From Haliclystus octoradiatus (taxonomy: Eukaryota > Cnidaria > Staurozoa > Stauromedusae > Haliclystidae), in contig OU744450.1 in assembly GCA_916610825.1 (NCBI GenBank), positions 23,807,338 to 23,871,337 of the forward strand: a DNA stretch of 64,000 bases, given 5' to 3'. The position numbers and the translations under genes were made by a program. This document shows, piece after piece, positions 13,201 to 24,300 of the stretch (positions are counted from its first letter, which is position 1; every line of letters starts with the position of its first letter). The notes under the pieces were generated by a model, which was not told the origin of the DNA, searched no databases, and worked only from the letters and a program-made list of their open reading frames with translations.

Positions 13201-15753
13201 TATATTTATATTTATATTAATGGTAATCATTGTTGATAACAGTTGAATCACAATATTCAAAATGTGCATTGACAATCGAGACGTTATCTGCCATGAAATC
13301 TGTTGAAATTGATTTGCAGTGTTACGGCTGAGATCAACAAACTGCGTTTGAAATCATCACTCTCAGCGAAAAAAGCCACTCATCTAGAAGTAGAGGAGTG
13401 GTACGGGTGCCTTCGGCAGGGCGACACCATCTACATTACTTACTTAATATTCAAAATCTTAGACTGTAACCAGTGTATTACCAACAGTTTTGTCAGATTT
13501 ATCCAAACTTAAACTTGTATGTCATGTGTATGTCCTAAGTAAATACTCCAAGAATTAAAACAAAACCTCTAGGTAATCGATACTACCAATATGCTGCACC
13601 ATATTTACGGGATGGTCTGCCACATTGGTTTAGATCAATACTGTAACCCCTTTGAACGATTTAAATCTGGCCTGAAAACATTTTATTTCAAATTAGCAAC
13701 TAGTTTATGCTATTATATTACTAAATTATTACTAGATTATATATACTGACAATTATCCTAAATAACTACAAATGTTAATTAAATATAAACTTCTTATTTT
13801 CTGTTATTCAGTTGTTATTATTATTTAACTTATTTTTCTGTCCTTAGAATATGTTATATAATCAAGAAATTAAATGATATGTTATTATTATTATTATACA
13901 GTATTAAATAGTTAGCTTTCGATAGCGGAATCTCCTTGCCCCTTTTAAGACCCAATTATTTTAAAAATAAGCCATCACAACAGATGTGCTAGCTATTAAT
14001 TTAGTTTTACTTTGAATCTCCATAGACCTGGTCGTACGAGAGATACACGCCGCACTGCTATGCAAGCAGAGACACAAGGGGTACTTGCTGTAGCATCTTC
14101 GCATATCAACTCAGATATTCTGAAACCAATTTCATTAGGTGACATAAGAGATTCATTACGGGTAAGACATTTAATAATCATGTGATATAATTATGTAATA
14201 ATCATACTACCCCAAGGCAATACCGTTAGTGCCCCTATCAGCCAGGAGAATGTTTTTACTACAATCAGTGTCCGACAAAAAATTTAGCCTTCAGAAATCT
14301 TATCTCAGACAGCCTATAAATCAGAAAATTATCAATTTTCTTCTGAATTTTCTCTTGCCTTCCGGAATCTATTCAAATTGTGAAGCGCTTCATAATATTT
14401 ATGGTTTTCGCGCTATCGAAATTTATTTACTATTGTTAGTATTATTATCTAGGATCCCCACTAGTCGGACCTGGCTATAATTAGATTACTATCGCAAGGC
14501 TTACTGAATTGTTCACAATTATATATACAAACTGACATTAAAGCCCTGGGCAAACGATGGCAACATTTGCGCGACTTTTAAATCCTTCGAAAGTCCTTGT
14601 CGTTTAGCCACTCTTTCGATTTTGTCTGACGTGTTGCATCGTGTATTTTATTTGTCGCATCGTGTTTGATGGCCATCAAACATTTTCAAAGTCTTTCCAA
14701 GAATTTTTGTTATCGAACGTCTTCGTTATTCTTTTTGAACCATTTTGTTCGAAATGTATCAAACTTTTTCGATGTTGTTGCTTCTCCGTGGCTTCTTTTT
14801 ATGCTCAATCTGACTTTCTAGAAAAGTCTTGAGAAAATCCTTGTCGTTTAGCTGCTCCTGAAAAGACTGCTTCAAAACACGAAAAACACACGTCAGACAA
14901 AAAACAGATTTGTCGCGCAAATGTTGCCGTCGTTTGCCCAGGGCTTAAGAACACACAAATACAAGAAAAACAGATTTATAAAATAATTTGAATGAATTAG
15001 GATGGATTGAAGTGACGGGATTGACTAACACGGACATTTTGTCTATCAACTAAACAAGGAAATAGAAAGCAATTTTATGTATTAACCAAGTTTGACTGTA
15101 TTCAGCATTTTATTGTTTTCCTGTGCTAATCAGAATCAAAATAATTATAAAAATTAAGTATTGGTAATACTCAGTTAAATATTCGTATACAGTAGGGGGA
15201 AGTCAGTCGTAGAATTTTGCATTTCTTCAAAGCCTGATTGTGATACATGTAGTTGATTTTTGTTGAGTTTTATAATTCTCTTTTGTGGGATAGTTTTATA
15301 ATTCTCTGCTTTTGCTACGGCCAGATAAACTTTTCCCAGTCACATAAACTTTGCTATGTTGTATTTCGTCCTCAATTGCTCGATCACTTTACCGAACAAC
15401 AGATGTTAAGAAGTCAAAAAAGACCAGAAGCCTTTGTATGGAGTTTTTTGAAATTGGATATACCGTACTGTATATACTCAAAAACATATGGACCATGCCT
15501 ACAATTAAAGTTGTAGCATCTGTTCATCATAACATCTATACAAACAGGTTAATACATGAACTTTCTTTCTCTGTTTGTATAGATACGACGCTATGTTATT
15601 CCTGGTCATGTGGTATTTGCTAGTAATATGGAACGTATATTATGTTCACTATGGCATCCAAGTCGCGACGAACTTGATCATAATAGATCGTTTTTATTAG
15701 AAAGATCACATCAACAAGAGAGAATAAAACATAATAGAAATTTAAGGGTATGA
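1580..15753 (+). CDS. TADA1: TADA1, SAGA transcriptional adaptor 1 (complete, 10 exons)
   Basis: TADA1 is the Ada1 subunit of the nuclear SAGA histone acetyltransferase coactivator; in this family a histone-fold region pairs with TAF12. Exons: 1580-1647, 3957-3993, 6740-6794, 7405-7470, 8582-8682, 10365-10418, 11589-11744, 12615-12751, 14026-14161, 15583-15753. All junctions are GT-AG and phases agree, giving 326 residues (human 335). Landmarks are the N-terminal YWNNMKLWYKQK and EEFDQEA, NEFILAILMRCQ, a basic linker (about residues 80-105), the central LPDKATLHGRLLLAAW and LRDGHFEHSFGY, and the C-terminal NMERILCSLWHP. These align along the whole human protein. The donor after exon 7 (GTTTAT) is weak. 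Introns hold many MITEs, one SINE and one LINE remnant. The gene converges on DDR. Confidence 0.96.
2496..3431. mobile_element. TIR element of about 935 bp (GGGGTGACTTCGG ends)
   Basis: The left end carries GGGGTGACTTCGGCC followed by a second GGGGTGACT copy; the right end carries the reverse complement (GTCCGAAGTCACC, then GTCCGAAGTGACCCC, then a CTCCCC terminus). The doubled motif in opposite orientation at the two ends is typical of a non-autonomous DNA transposon. A related CACCCCG patch lies near 3070. I see no transposase. It lies in TADA1 intron 1. Confidence 0.5.
3744..3912. mobile_element. MITE, GGTCCGACAAA family
   Basis: The sequence starts GGGTCCGACAAATGG then TTCAGCC and CTGGAATCCTAGAGG, and ends with the inverted counterpart (CCGGAATCTAGGATTCC then TTGTCG). 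Very similar copies lie at 22615-22789 and 30444-30627, with degenerate ones at 14268-14476, 16752-16915, 30345-30415 and 40345-40618, and perhaps 4505-4875. It is about 170 bp, in TADA1 intron 1 just upstream of exon 2. Confidence 0.65.
4014..4498. mobile_element. MITE of the ACAGT..AACCTGTATATAAC family, split by a microsatellite
   Basis: The left part (from ACAGTGGAACCTGTATATA) and the right part (from about 4291 to TTTTACTGTA at 4498) together match a complete 180-bp family member plus one internal repeat. Between them lie about 240 bp of unrelated sequence including an (ACT)n tract. Other copies are listed under 7202, 11775, 18761, 21107, 50920, 56276 and 61262. Confidence 0.65.
4209..4290. 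repeat. (ACT)n microsatellite, about 27 units
   Basis: An uninterrupted trinucleotide run of 82 bp. On the - strand it reads as poly-Ser or poly-Val in two frames; these open frames have no other gene-like property and are not genes. Confidence 0.98.
5057..5244. mobile_element. TTCATGAAC palindromic MITE
   Basis: The ends GTGTGAAAAACAGTTCAGG and CTGAACTGTTTTTCGCAGTG are inverted copies, and the interior is a ladder of TTCATGAACTG and CAGTTCATGAA palindromes. This family recurs at 10449, 29193, 37499, 40681, 41500, 42090-42440, 49530, 51275, 59954, 62171 and 63956. It is non-coding. Confidence 0.8.
5592..6378. mobile_element. TIR element of about 787 bp (AGGCATGGGTTATACGAGCG ends)
   Basis: The left end AGGCATGGGTTATACGAGCG with an AACCTAAT continuation is matched in inverted orientation at 6345-6378. 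The flanks share AGTTTT, a likely 6-7 bp target duplication. The interior includes further GTTCGC/GCGAAC-rich inverted patches near 6180-6300. No transposase is evident. It lies in TADA1 intron 2. Confidence 0.7.
7023..7190. mobile_element. Dispersed repeat fragment (CTTGTGCACC / GATTCAATCAATCTGATTGG)
   Basis: The first half matches the reverse complement of 56975-57060 (TTCTCGTTTTC...CTTGTGC). The second half (ATCAATCTGATTGGTTAAG, then CCACCATATCA) recurs at 17213-17300 and 26279-26425, and in weaker form near 57200. It is a fragment of a larger dispersed element of unknown class. Confidence 0.5.
7202..7380. mobile_element. MITE, ACAGTCAAACCTGTTATAAC family (complete)
   Basis: A 180-bp copy bounded by ACAGTCAAACCTG and CAGGTTACACTGTA, with TA at both edges. 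The interior alternates GGCCACC and GGTGGCC-type motifs. The termini resemble pogo/Tigger-type ends by general likeness only. It lies just upstream of TADA1 exon 4. Confidence 0.7.
7943..8103. mobile_element. Related element built of GCGGACACCTGCCTTAA repeats
   Basis: It starts ACAGTCAAACCTGTTC like the 180-bp family, but continues with at least three direct copies of CGGACACCTG(T/C)CTTAA, then inverted-type motifs (TTAAAGCGGACACTG). The shared terminus with a different internal motif suggests a sister family mobilised by the same kind of transposase. Confidence 0.55.
9802..10017 (+). mobile_element. tRNA-derived SINE
   Basis: An RNA polymerase III A box (TAGTGGCTAGGG, 9819-9830) and B box (GGTTCAATCC, 9858-9867) are spaced as in tRNA-derived SINEs. 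Downstream comes a non-tRNA body with GTCAGGAAGGGCATCCGG, a motif shared by SINE/LINE tails in many animals, and an A-rich end (AATGGAAAAAAAA). The cloverleaf is not preserved, so this is not a functional tRNA gene. It lies in TADA1 intron 5. Confidence 0.85.
10449..10603. mobile_element. TTCATGAAC palindromic MITE (diverged)
   Basis: It begins CCCCTGCAAAAAACAG and ends GGACAGTTCAGG, with degenerate TTCATGAA palindromes between. It is more mutated than the copies at 41500 or 62171. Confidence 0.6.
11257..11455. mobile_element. 199-bp TTAA-flanked MITE, copy 1
   Basis: TTAA stands on both sides (11253-11256 and 11456-11459). The termini AGGAGCAAAATTGACCGGC and GCCGGTCAATTTTGCCCCT are inverted copies. 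A second copy of exactly the same length lies at 24378-24576. TTAA target duplication is typical of piggyBac-type transposases; no coding capacity. Located in TADA1 intron 6. Confidence 0.85.
11775..11955. mobile_element. MITE, ACAGT..AACCTG family (complete)
   Basis: It is bounded by ACAGTAAAACCTGTATATAA and CAGATTTGACTGTA, with the usual CACTATAGA(C/T)AG motifs inside. It begins 31 bp after TADA1 exon 7. Confidence 0.7.
13261..13437. repeat. Dispersed 170-bp repeat shared with 47848-48025
   Basis: The same sequence occurs in inverted orientation at 47848-48025, including GGGCGACACC, GTACGGGTGCC, the TCTAGAA(A/G)TAGAGGAGTGG region and AACTGC/ATCTCAGCCG. A third, degenerate copy may lie at 48690-48840. 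There are no Pol III boxes I can recognise. It may be a SINE of non-tRNA origin or a MITE. Confidence 0.6.
13570..13720 (+). pseudogene. LINE (non-LTR retrotransposon) 3' ORF remnant
   Basis: One frame reads YYQYAAPYLRDGLPHW and, after a frame change, FERFKSGLKTFYFKLA. This matches the C-terminal signature common in CR1/jockey-type LINE ORF2 proteins (A-A-P-x-L-W-x-x-L-P ... F-K-x-x-L-K-T-x-L-F). A stop and a frameshift separate the parts. The rest of the element is absent. Confidence 0.6.
14542..14944. mobile_element. 403-bp TTAA-flanked TIR element
   Basis: TTAA on both sides (14538-14541, 14945-14948) encloses about 33-bp TIRs: GCCCTGGGCAAACGA, one mismatch, then GGCAACATTTGCGCGAC. A truncated relative lies at 28851-28926 (ending CACAGGGCTTAA). 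No transposase frame. Located in TADA1 intron 9. Confidence 0.8.
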
Positions 15754-18376
15754 TAAATAGATATTTTGTAATTGTGGATGGGGACAGGGTTCGCTAATGT
15801 ATATAGACAGGTCAGGATTATAGAATTATCTTACAAAACTCAGACATTTCAAAATCATTATTTTCAGATTATTTCTACGTTTGTGTAATGATTACCAAAG
15901 ATAGAAACTAATCTGAGAATATTTCATTTTGGGTGTCAATATGTAGGCCTAAGCAAACAATTTAAATCATACCTATATTGTTTGCAATCATTGAAAGTTA
16001 CAATAGGGGAAGAAATCAATCTTTGATATATCAATCAGTTTTTTGACATTTTCAAAAATAAATATTTTGTGCTATTTTAGTAAAATAATGAAACATTTGT
16101 AATATGACAATTGGCAAGCCTTATCCAACAATTAATGCGCCTGAGTGATAATTGGTAGAACTGGAAGAGGTATTTAACAACGCAATGATTTCAAATAAAT
16201 TTCTTGAAACCATCGAATTTTATAATTGAAAAACGTTATTATGGACATATTTGAATTTCCAATTTGATTATCACCCCGATTCTCCTTACAATGGATCTCA
16301 TATACTCGAAACTACAGATCCAGTTTTCTGGGATGTATTTTCTTGATTAACATCTTTCTTTCGTTGTAGCCTTTCCCTAGCCATTTGTTTTTACAATAAT
16401 TATAATACGCTGGTCGTTACAAGATAATTTTCTATTGTAATATAAGCAGAAAGATAGAATGTATAGTTGTATATTTCATAATATTGCATTTAAAACTATC
16501 AGAATGAATAATTGACAATTGCTTGTTAATTAATAAGTTTAACAAGCAGAATTCACATCAAACAAAATATTAATAATTTATTCACCTGTCATTTGTTAAT
16601 TATTTGGATATAATAATAATCAATGGTATGGACCTATATAATTATAATAATTAATGTTGTTTAAATTATTACAGAAATATATTTATATTGTAGTAGTGAT
16701 GTCATACTTTGGTACTTTAGTAACCAATAAAGACAGATCAAAGCATGTATCAATGTAGTCAGTGTCTGTCGCAAGGTTAGCTGACTGAAATCTTATAGAC
16801 ATTCACGTTTTTTTTCGGGATCTGTTGTTGAAATTTGGACTAAACAAATCATCTGACTTCTTTGGAATTTGTTGTAACCTTCTGGGATTTAGAATCCCTG
16901 TTCTTGTCAGACCCTGGAATTAGATCATACTATGGTGATTTAAATGAGATAAATGATAGGCTGGTCCTTCAACAAAAGTGATAACCATGACAGGATCGGC
17001 TAAGAAAATGGTGAGTAAACTTAGTCTGTGACCAGATTTTTGCAGGCAGTCATGGTCACTGCTTTAGTAGGCGCATGACACATGATAGGCTACATTGTCC
17101 AAGATTTTGATTCAGAACTCTTAGAGATGTGCGGAGACAAACAAACAGTAAAGGAACCCTTCAGGGAAAGAATATTTGATAGAATAAGCTATTTTGCATA
17201 ATAACGAAATTGATTCGATCAATCTGATTGGATTAAAGTTATGACACCAAATCACCATATCAACGCAAAAGCAAAACCAGTTTCAAAAACGCAATCAATC
17301 TTGCAATTAAAACTTGATAGAACTTCCAATTTGATCAGAAATTTTCAAAAACATTAACTATATGAGTAAGAAGGTCATGTAAAAGATTATAAAGGTACTA
17401 CGGTACTAAGCAGTTCACGCACAGTTTCCATGACCAATTCATATTTGGCACACTCAAGTTTTCTCCTTATGTGCCCTCTCATGCAGGGCCATCCCTAGTA
17501 TGAGGGTATTGGGGGTGTGACACCCCCTCGGAGACTTGATCAGTCGGCAAATCTTCCTTGAAATGTCTCCAGTCGGCAAAAGAGGGAAGAAATGGCAAGA
17601 AATATTGTGATATTCGCTTTCTAAGAGTAGAAGTAAGACAGTTCTTTTAATTCTTGTTCATTTATTCATGTCCACACAAATCATGAATACTGTGTATAGA
17701 GACTATCGTCTTTAACTTTTGGTGTTTGATCAGAATAGACGAGAGAAATTTTGGGCCCATTGGAATCTCTTGAAAACATGGCCCGAAACCGCATACCGCA
17801 CCTTAAGTTGCTTCCAATTTACGGTTACATATCCAGATCAGACTCTGGTGAAATGGGCAAATTTATTGCTCGGCACCCCCGTCAAGGAAAATTTCTTGGG
17901 ACGGTCCTGCTCTTGTGCTTCAAATATTGATAGCTCATGGGTAACTGTGCGCCAATTGATTAGTAGTTTACATTTTAAAGTAAGAAATTAACTTTTATTT
18001 GATATGATGCTATGCTCAAGTTCTGATTTAGGTTGATAGGTCTGTTAAAAAATGATGCACAAATAAAATCAACATTACATACACTACTATAATGTTTCTT
18101 TGAAATTATATTCAACATTTTAAATCAAAAATAAATGTTACTTGTAATAACCTATATTTTCTATCCAACAACTAAATGTAATTACAAAAATAATTTTTAC
18201 TTTGATATACAAAACGTACTATGGGCTGATATAATGTATCATTACTTTACTACTGATACATTATCGTGTATCGCTATTTATATATGATTTTGAGAGACAT
18301 TGGAAATGAAAAATCTCTACAATGTGAAATATTTTATACTTCTTTATCGTTTGATTTTTGTTGATATAAAAATCAA
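15754..18376. other. Convergent intergenic region between TADA1 and DDR
   Basis: The 3' UTRs of both genes must lie here. AATAAA-like signals for TADA1 are seen near 16057 and 16193, but none can be chosen. Repeats seen are a degenerate GGTCCGACAAA-family MITE (16752-16915), a GATCAATCTGATTGG fragment (17213-17300) and a TIR element (17410-17960). The open frame at 17719-17991 lies mostly inside that last element and is not a gene. Confidence 0.6.
17410..17960. mobile_element. TIR element related to 56975-57155
   Basis: The left end (CACGCACAGTTTCCATGACC, then TTTGGCACACTC) and the right end (TCAAATATTGATAGCTCATG, then ACTGTGCGCCAATT) are inverted and match both ends of the 180-bp element at 56975. 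The 550-bp interior includes a CACCCCC-rich inverted piece, perhaps a nested insertion. Confidence 0.55.
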
Positions 18377-21300
18377 TTATATTGTTGCTGCTTCAATAGC
18401 AATAGTCTTTTGTTTAAGTAATTTATAAAGTTCGGTAAATGTTGGTCTTTCTTCTTGTCTTTTTGACCAACATCTCGTCATAGCAACATAAATATCATCA
18501 GGACAACATTCAGGTCGTTCCAGAAATTTTGATCTTCCGTGACGTTCTTGTAAAATGTGACAAGCATTATCAATAACTTCTTGGTCACTTAGTTGTTGAT
18601 ACGGCGCATCACGTGCAAATGTTAGTATCTCCCAAAGTGTCACACCAAATGACCATATATCAGTATGAGATGTGAATCTTCCTACAAGTAAAATGAAAAA
18701 AACAAAAACATTATTATACCATTTATGTAATGTAAATAATATTGAATAATATCACATACTACAGTCAAACCTGTTATAATGGTCACTCTATATAGTGCCC
18801 ACCTGTCAACAGTGGTCACTCTTGCGATGCATTAAATAGTATTTGCTATTAAATCAACCCTTTATATAAGCGTCATCTGCATATAGTGGTCAATTTATCT
18901 ACCTCTCGTGACTGGCTGTTAAAGACAGGTTTGACTGTATACATATTGAAAAAAAAAAAGATATATTATGGACCTCCACACACAGAATCAAATATCAGAT
19001 ATTATTTTACTGTCATGTACATTGAGCAGTGCCATAAAGTGAGGGATATTGAGGAAATTCTACTATATTTCAATGCCCTGTTCCTAAATGTTTCTTCTTT
19101 ATAGCGAGCATATTACGTAAATGCATCACAAATCACATTTTGGGTACTATTTCTATTAACCATTTTCATTATGATGTACGCAGCTTGAATAATAATTTTT
19201 CTTTGGATTCTATAGGCTTGGTAATGATTGACACTCTAAAATCTATAACCAAAAGTTTTGCAAAATGTCCTAGTTTGTCATTTTAAAATCCCAATTTCAA
19301 CAAACCCTAGATAAGGGGTAAATAGTATTTTGTGAGACGTGAAATGAACTTTAGACAAATAATATAGTATACTTTGATAAAAATCAAGTACAGTTAACGG
19401 TCACCTCTATACAGTGGTAACCTGTCTATACTGATCAACATTGGTATGTCTCATACAGTAGGCCTATTATTCTTGGACCAACTCTTTATACAGAAGCCAC
19501 CAGCACATAGTGGTGAGTTTATATATCTCTTACAACTGGCAGGTGTATACAGATTTCACTGTATATGATCATCAGGAGAAAGCAACTTTGATGTATTTTT
19601 TTGCGCTTTTTATCATTTTAATGTCTTTAGGTTTTCAAGAACTAGAACAATATTTCTATGTTACAGATTTACAGCCCATGTTTTGATTAAGATAGAATGT
19701 TACATACCATAAAACAGACTTTCAGGTGCCATCCATCTAATAGGTAAAACAGCTTTGCCTTCAATACGATAATAATGCTTTGAATATAAATACCTCGACA
19801 TACCAAAATCAGATATCTTAACTGTATATGCCGTACCAACAAGACAATTTCTTGTTGCCAAATCACGATGAACAAATCCTTGCGATGTTAAGTACTGCAT
19901 ACCGGCTGTAATCTGCATTGCCATATAAAGTAATGTATCAAGTGATAATAGACTTGACGTGGCATCGTCTTGCCTATCACAAATTTCTGGTTTAAATCCA
20001 AGTAAATATTGATTCAAATCTCCATTAGACATATATTCTACAATCATACATTTCGGTTCGTCTTCGCATACTCCTAATAATTGAACAACATTATCATGTT
20101 TTAAACGTGCCATGACACGTACTTCTTTCATAAATTCTTGTTGGATAGTACTCTCGACATCTGTTTTTAACATTTTGACAGCCACAGTTGAATTCAACAT
20201 ATGATCTTGACTACCACTCAAATCACCTAATGTACCGTCGATCTCACATATATGAACTTCGCCAAATTGTCCTGTGCCGATTAATTCTTTGAATTTCAAT
20301 CTATTTCGTTTAAATTTTGTAAATGACATTGTTGGTTGTAATCCATCCGTGTTTTCTGGTTCGGCATACAGAGAAGAACCACATACAAATTTATATGGGT
20401 TTTCATATGTTCCTTCGTATATAGGATTAAATTGAATATCATCTTTTTTCATTGAGGCTTGAGGTGTCATTCCTTTAGGTGTTTCATAACTATCTCCAAT
20501 GGTTACGTCTGTGTATGGTACTGATTGAGATGATTTAATAATATCAGGTGCTGCATATTCGGAATCTTCAACAAAGGAATAGAGATTTTCATCTGATTTG
20601 GAAACAATCGTTGGTTTACCTAAAACAGAAAAACTTCCTCAATAAATAATAAGGAGATAAGAAGATTTTGTTTAAGTAAATCTTGTAAACACAATCTGAA
20701 ATTCTCCGATCCTCAATGAAAGCGATATAAATATGTGACGGCTCATGTCAGAATCAACATTTCAATAAATTTTGGATTTCGTTTTATTTGATTATCTTAT
20801 TTAGAATTTTAATTTATTTTCAAATCTTTAATTTGTTTTCATTTCGGTCGATTCTATCTCATCTTAGTCAATAGTCATTAAAATTCATTTAAATTTTCAA
20901 TAATTCCCCATTTCTAGCCGTCAAATTGTACAATTGGAATTTCTCCGATTGTTGATTCTAACACGGACCGTCACATATAGCAAAAAATTGTTAATAGATA
21001 GATAGGTTCCAGCCTAAGTTCACAAGATTTCTACTGGTTTGGTGATGACGACAGGTGAGTCTTCTTCATTGGTGCACACATTTTTATTGTAGTATAGTAT
21101 TCAATTACAGTGAACCTGTATGTAACGGCCAGCTACAAGAGGTAGATAAATTGACCACTATAAACATGTGGCCTTTATATACAGGTTTGATTCAATATCA
21201 ATAGAAAATACTATTTTAGTCATTGCAAGAGTGACCACTATAGACAGGTGGCGGCTGTAAAGAGGTGACCGTTATAACAGGTTTAACTGTATCTGTAAAT

Positions 21301-24300
21301 GTGTTCATGCTCTTTCCCCTAATAAACAAGTTATTGTGCTTACAGGGTTGTGATGACTATCAGTTACCATGTCGTTAACTGAAAATGAATTCTTATTAAA
21401 ATTATTATGCAAAGGGTTAAGTGTGTTACTGTACCGTCTTCTATTTCCTTTTCCTTTGTTGGAGTTTGTTGTATTGTCTCTTGTGTTGGAGATTCTAATA
21501 AATTAAAATCTTCACGTATCGATGAGCTTTTGCTAGGGTAACGACGTAATACTTTAGTAACGACATGACGATAACGGTATATTAAGAATGCCAAAAGAAG
21601 AATCAGTAATAATATTAAAATAACTGCAATTATCAAACCAACGGACGAACCTCCTGTTGGATCATCTAGGAAGAAGAAGAAAATAATATTAATATTTACA
21701 GCTGGTGTTTGAAATACAACATACTGGTAGGCTATTGCACATCCTTTGAAAAAATCACACTAAAAAGTTTGAACAATAGTGAGTGGAACTCTTCACCCGA
21801 GTATGTCGTAACTTCAAAATGTAAATCTATGTATTCAAGAAATCATTCAATCTTTGTAATTGTAGATTGTAAGCTGCTATATTAATAGTACAATGTATTA
21901 GTATTTGATTAGTAACTTACTATCAATTTTTTTACTTTTTTTTACTGTTGTGGTAATTTCATGTTTGCCTATCATACATTTTATGACCAATAAACCACAT
22001 CATCTAGTATATAAACTTTGATGTATGTCTGTTTGTATCTACTGTATTCGAGATTAACGCTTTTCATGGTAAACGTATCAAATCCATACTTTCCGTGGGG
22101 TATCTTATAATTTTTGCAACAACATAGGCCATGTTTTATGGTCATATATTTATATTCCTTCAATTGACGGCTTGAAGCGTATGTTATTCGTAGGATTTCT
22201 CTTGCGGTTCCATAGAAAGAACGAATTACATTCTCATGTTCGTCACGCAATATCTTTCACACCCGACTGACCTTCAGTTCTATTGTTTATTTATCATTTG
22301 GGCTAACTTTAGCAATTAAATTTTTTATTTTTTTTTATTTTCAAATTTCACCCAGCGGAGCGAGTTCATTTCACTAGTATCATAAATAACTTTATAGAAC
22401 TAGCTACTGAATTTGATAAGAAGTAAATTTGTTGATTGGTATTTAAAGCCTAAAGCAGAACTACGATAGAAATGTAAAGAATTCGTGCTAAGCATGTCCT
22501 CAATCTTATGGGAGTCAACTTAGACTCCCATAAGGCAAGTAATCAATTTTTTTCTGAAATTATTTATCATCTTGATAATTGATTGATGATTTTGATGACT
22601 AGGTTTCAGAGATAGGGTCCGACAAAAGTTTCAGCCTTCTGGAATCCTAGAGATATTTCAACATTTTTTTCTGCTGAATTTGTTTGTTGACATTTGACCA
22701 ATAAATCATTACAAATATCAATTTTCTTCTGAATTTGCTCTAGTCTTCCGGAATGTAGGATTTCAGGATTCCTACTTCTGTCAGCCCTGTTCATAGATGA
22801 ATAATGAAGTGATAATCGATGTCATATTTATGTCATTGTCATTCCTTACGTTTAAGCTATATATATGTATATTGTAGATAAATGTGTGATATATATATTA
22901 TATTTTTGGTCATAAAAAGCATACATATTAATTTCAAGTAAGCTATATAAATTATGACCAGGGTCAACCCTTAAGAAAAACTGCTTGTTTGTTTGGGTGA
23001 CGTGTGTGCCTCAAATAAAGAAGCATTTGTGCTTACAGACGGCTACAGAAATCATTGAAAATAAATAAGTTTGTAAATATTTAATTGATTTTAATCCAGT
23101 CACATTTATCTTAAGCTTGGTGAACTTGTTACTGATTGAATGGTTAATAATGTAGATATAAAAGTTGACTGAATGTTGAAATGTTTAATGTAATCGATTT
23201 AAGTTTACCTTTTACGATAATAGCACATACTCTGATATCTGTATTTCTAGCATCAGCTACTGGTTTATCACCTATAAATAGCAAACATAAAGCATTTAAT
23301 TAAATATTTAATCAAGAATTGACATACAGAGTTGATCCAGCACATTTCCAGAAATATTGTGAATGATCCAACTCAGAATAATGAAACTGCTTAAATCCAC
23401 AGTGGCCCCGGACCTACTGGGGCAGAGGGGACAGCTGATCCCTCTTCCTTCGAAGTGCATTAGCAGCATGGAGGCAGCAAATGTAATAAAATATAGCACA
23501 AGAATTGTAAATAAATGCTAATTGCTCTAGATTTTGTCATGAAAATTGGAATTTTTCACTTGATCTGAGTCCCAAAACAATTAATCACGGACCAGTATCT
23601 GCCCAATGCCAATGTAGTTGTTGTTGTTGCATTTATTTTCCAGTATACGCAAGTGCAAGGTGTGTAGCAATTATTATTATTATACAATATACATTGTATC
23701 ATAGTTATTATTTTCTATATTATATCATTGTCATTATGATTATTTACATACTGTATCATGTAATGTCACATGTCTATAAAATTGTGACTTGATTACTTAT
23801 CGAAATTATTACAGCATTATGTTTTACTAATGGAGATAAGACTGTCGTGCAATATTCTACGTGTCTTGAAGGAAGAAAGAAGAAAGCTACCAAGCAGATA
23901 GCTAATATATAGAGGAGGATTTGAGAAAAGAATGACCAAGAATGAATTCTTCTTTCATTGGTTTCAAGGCAAAACCTGAACATACCTTCCCTATTTTTCA
24001 ATAAAACTCCTTACGGAGGGTAGCGTTGATCGCACAGAAAAAGAGAAAATGAGCTTCGTCGTCTATATTGCCGTTGTTGCAGAATCTGCATGTTCTAATA
24101 CACACATTGAAATTTGAAATGTTTGGAACATTTTTCACTGCCTGCCCCTGCCATTTGTTTTTTTCTCTTATACTCCTAAACTCATGGCTTGTATTCCTGA
24201 AATCACACGCGTACGACAAAACGCACGCCCCAGAAATCTAAGGCGTGCGATGGCGTGCGATCATTTGTTACCACGACAACACGATAACCGATTGTCAGGG

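Noticed and set aside
17719-17991. 90-codon + strand frame
   Set aside because: It lies mostly within the TIR element at 17410-17960; no conserved motif.
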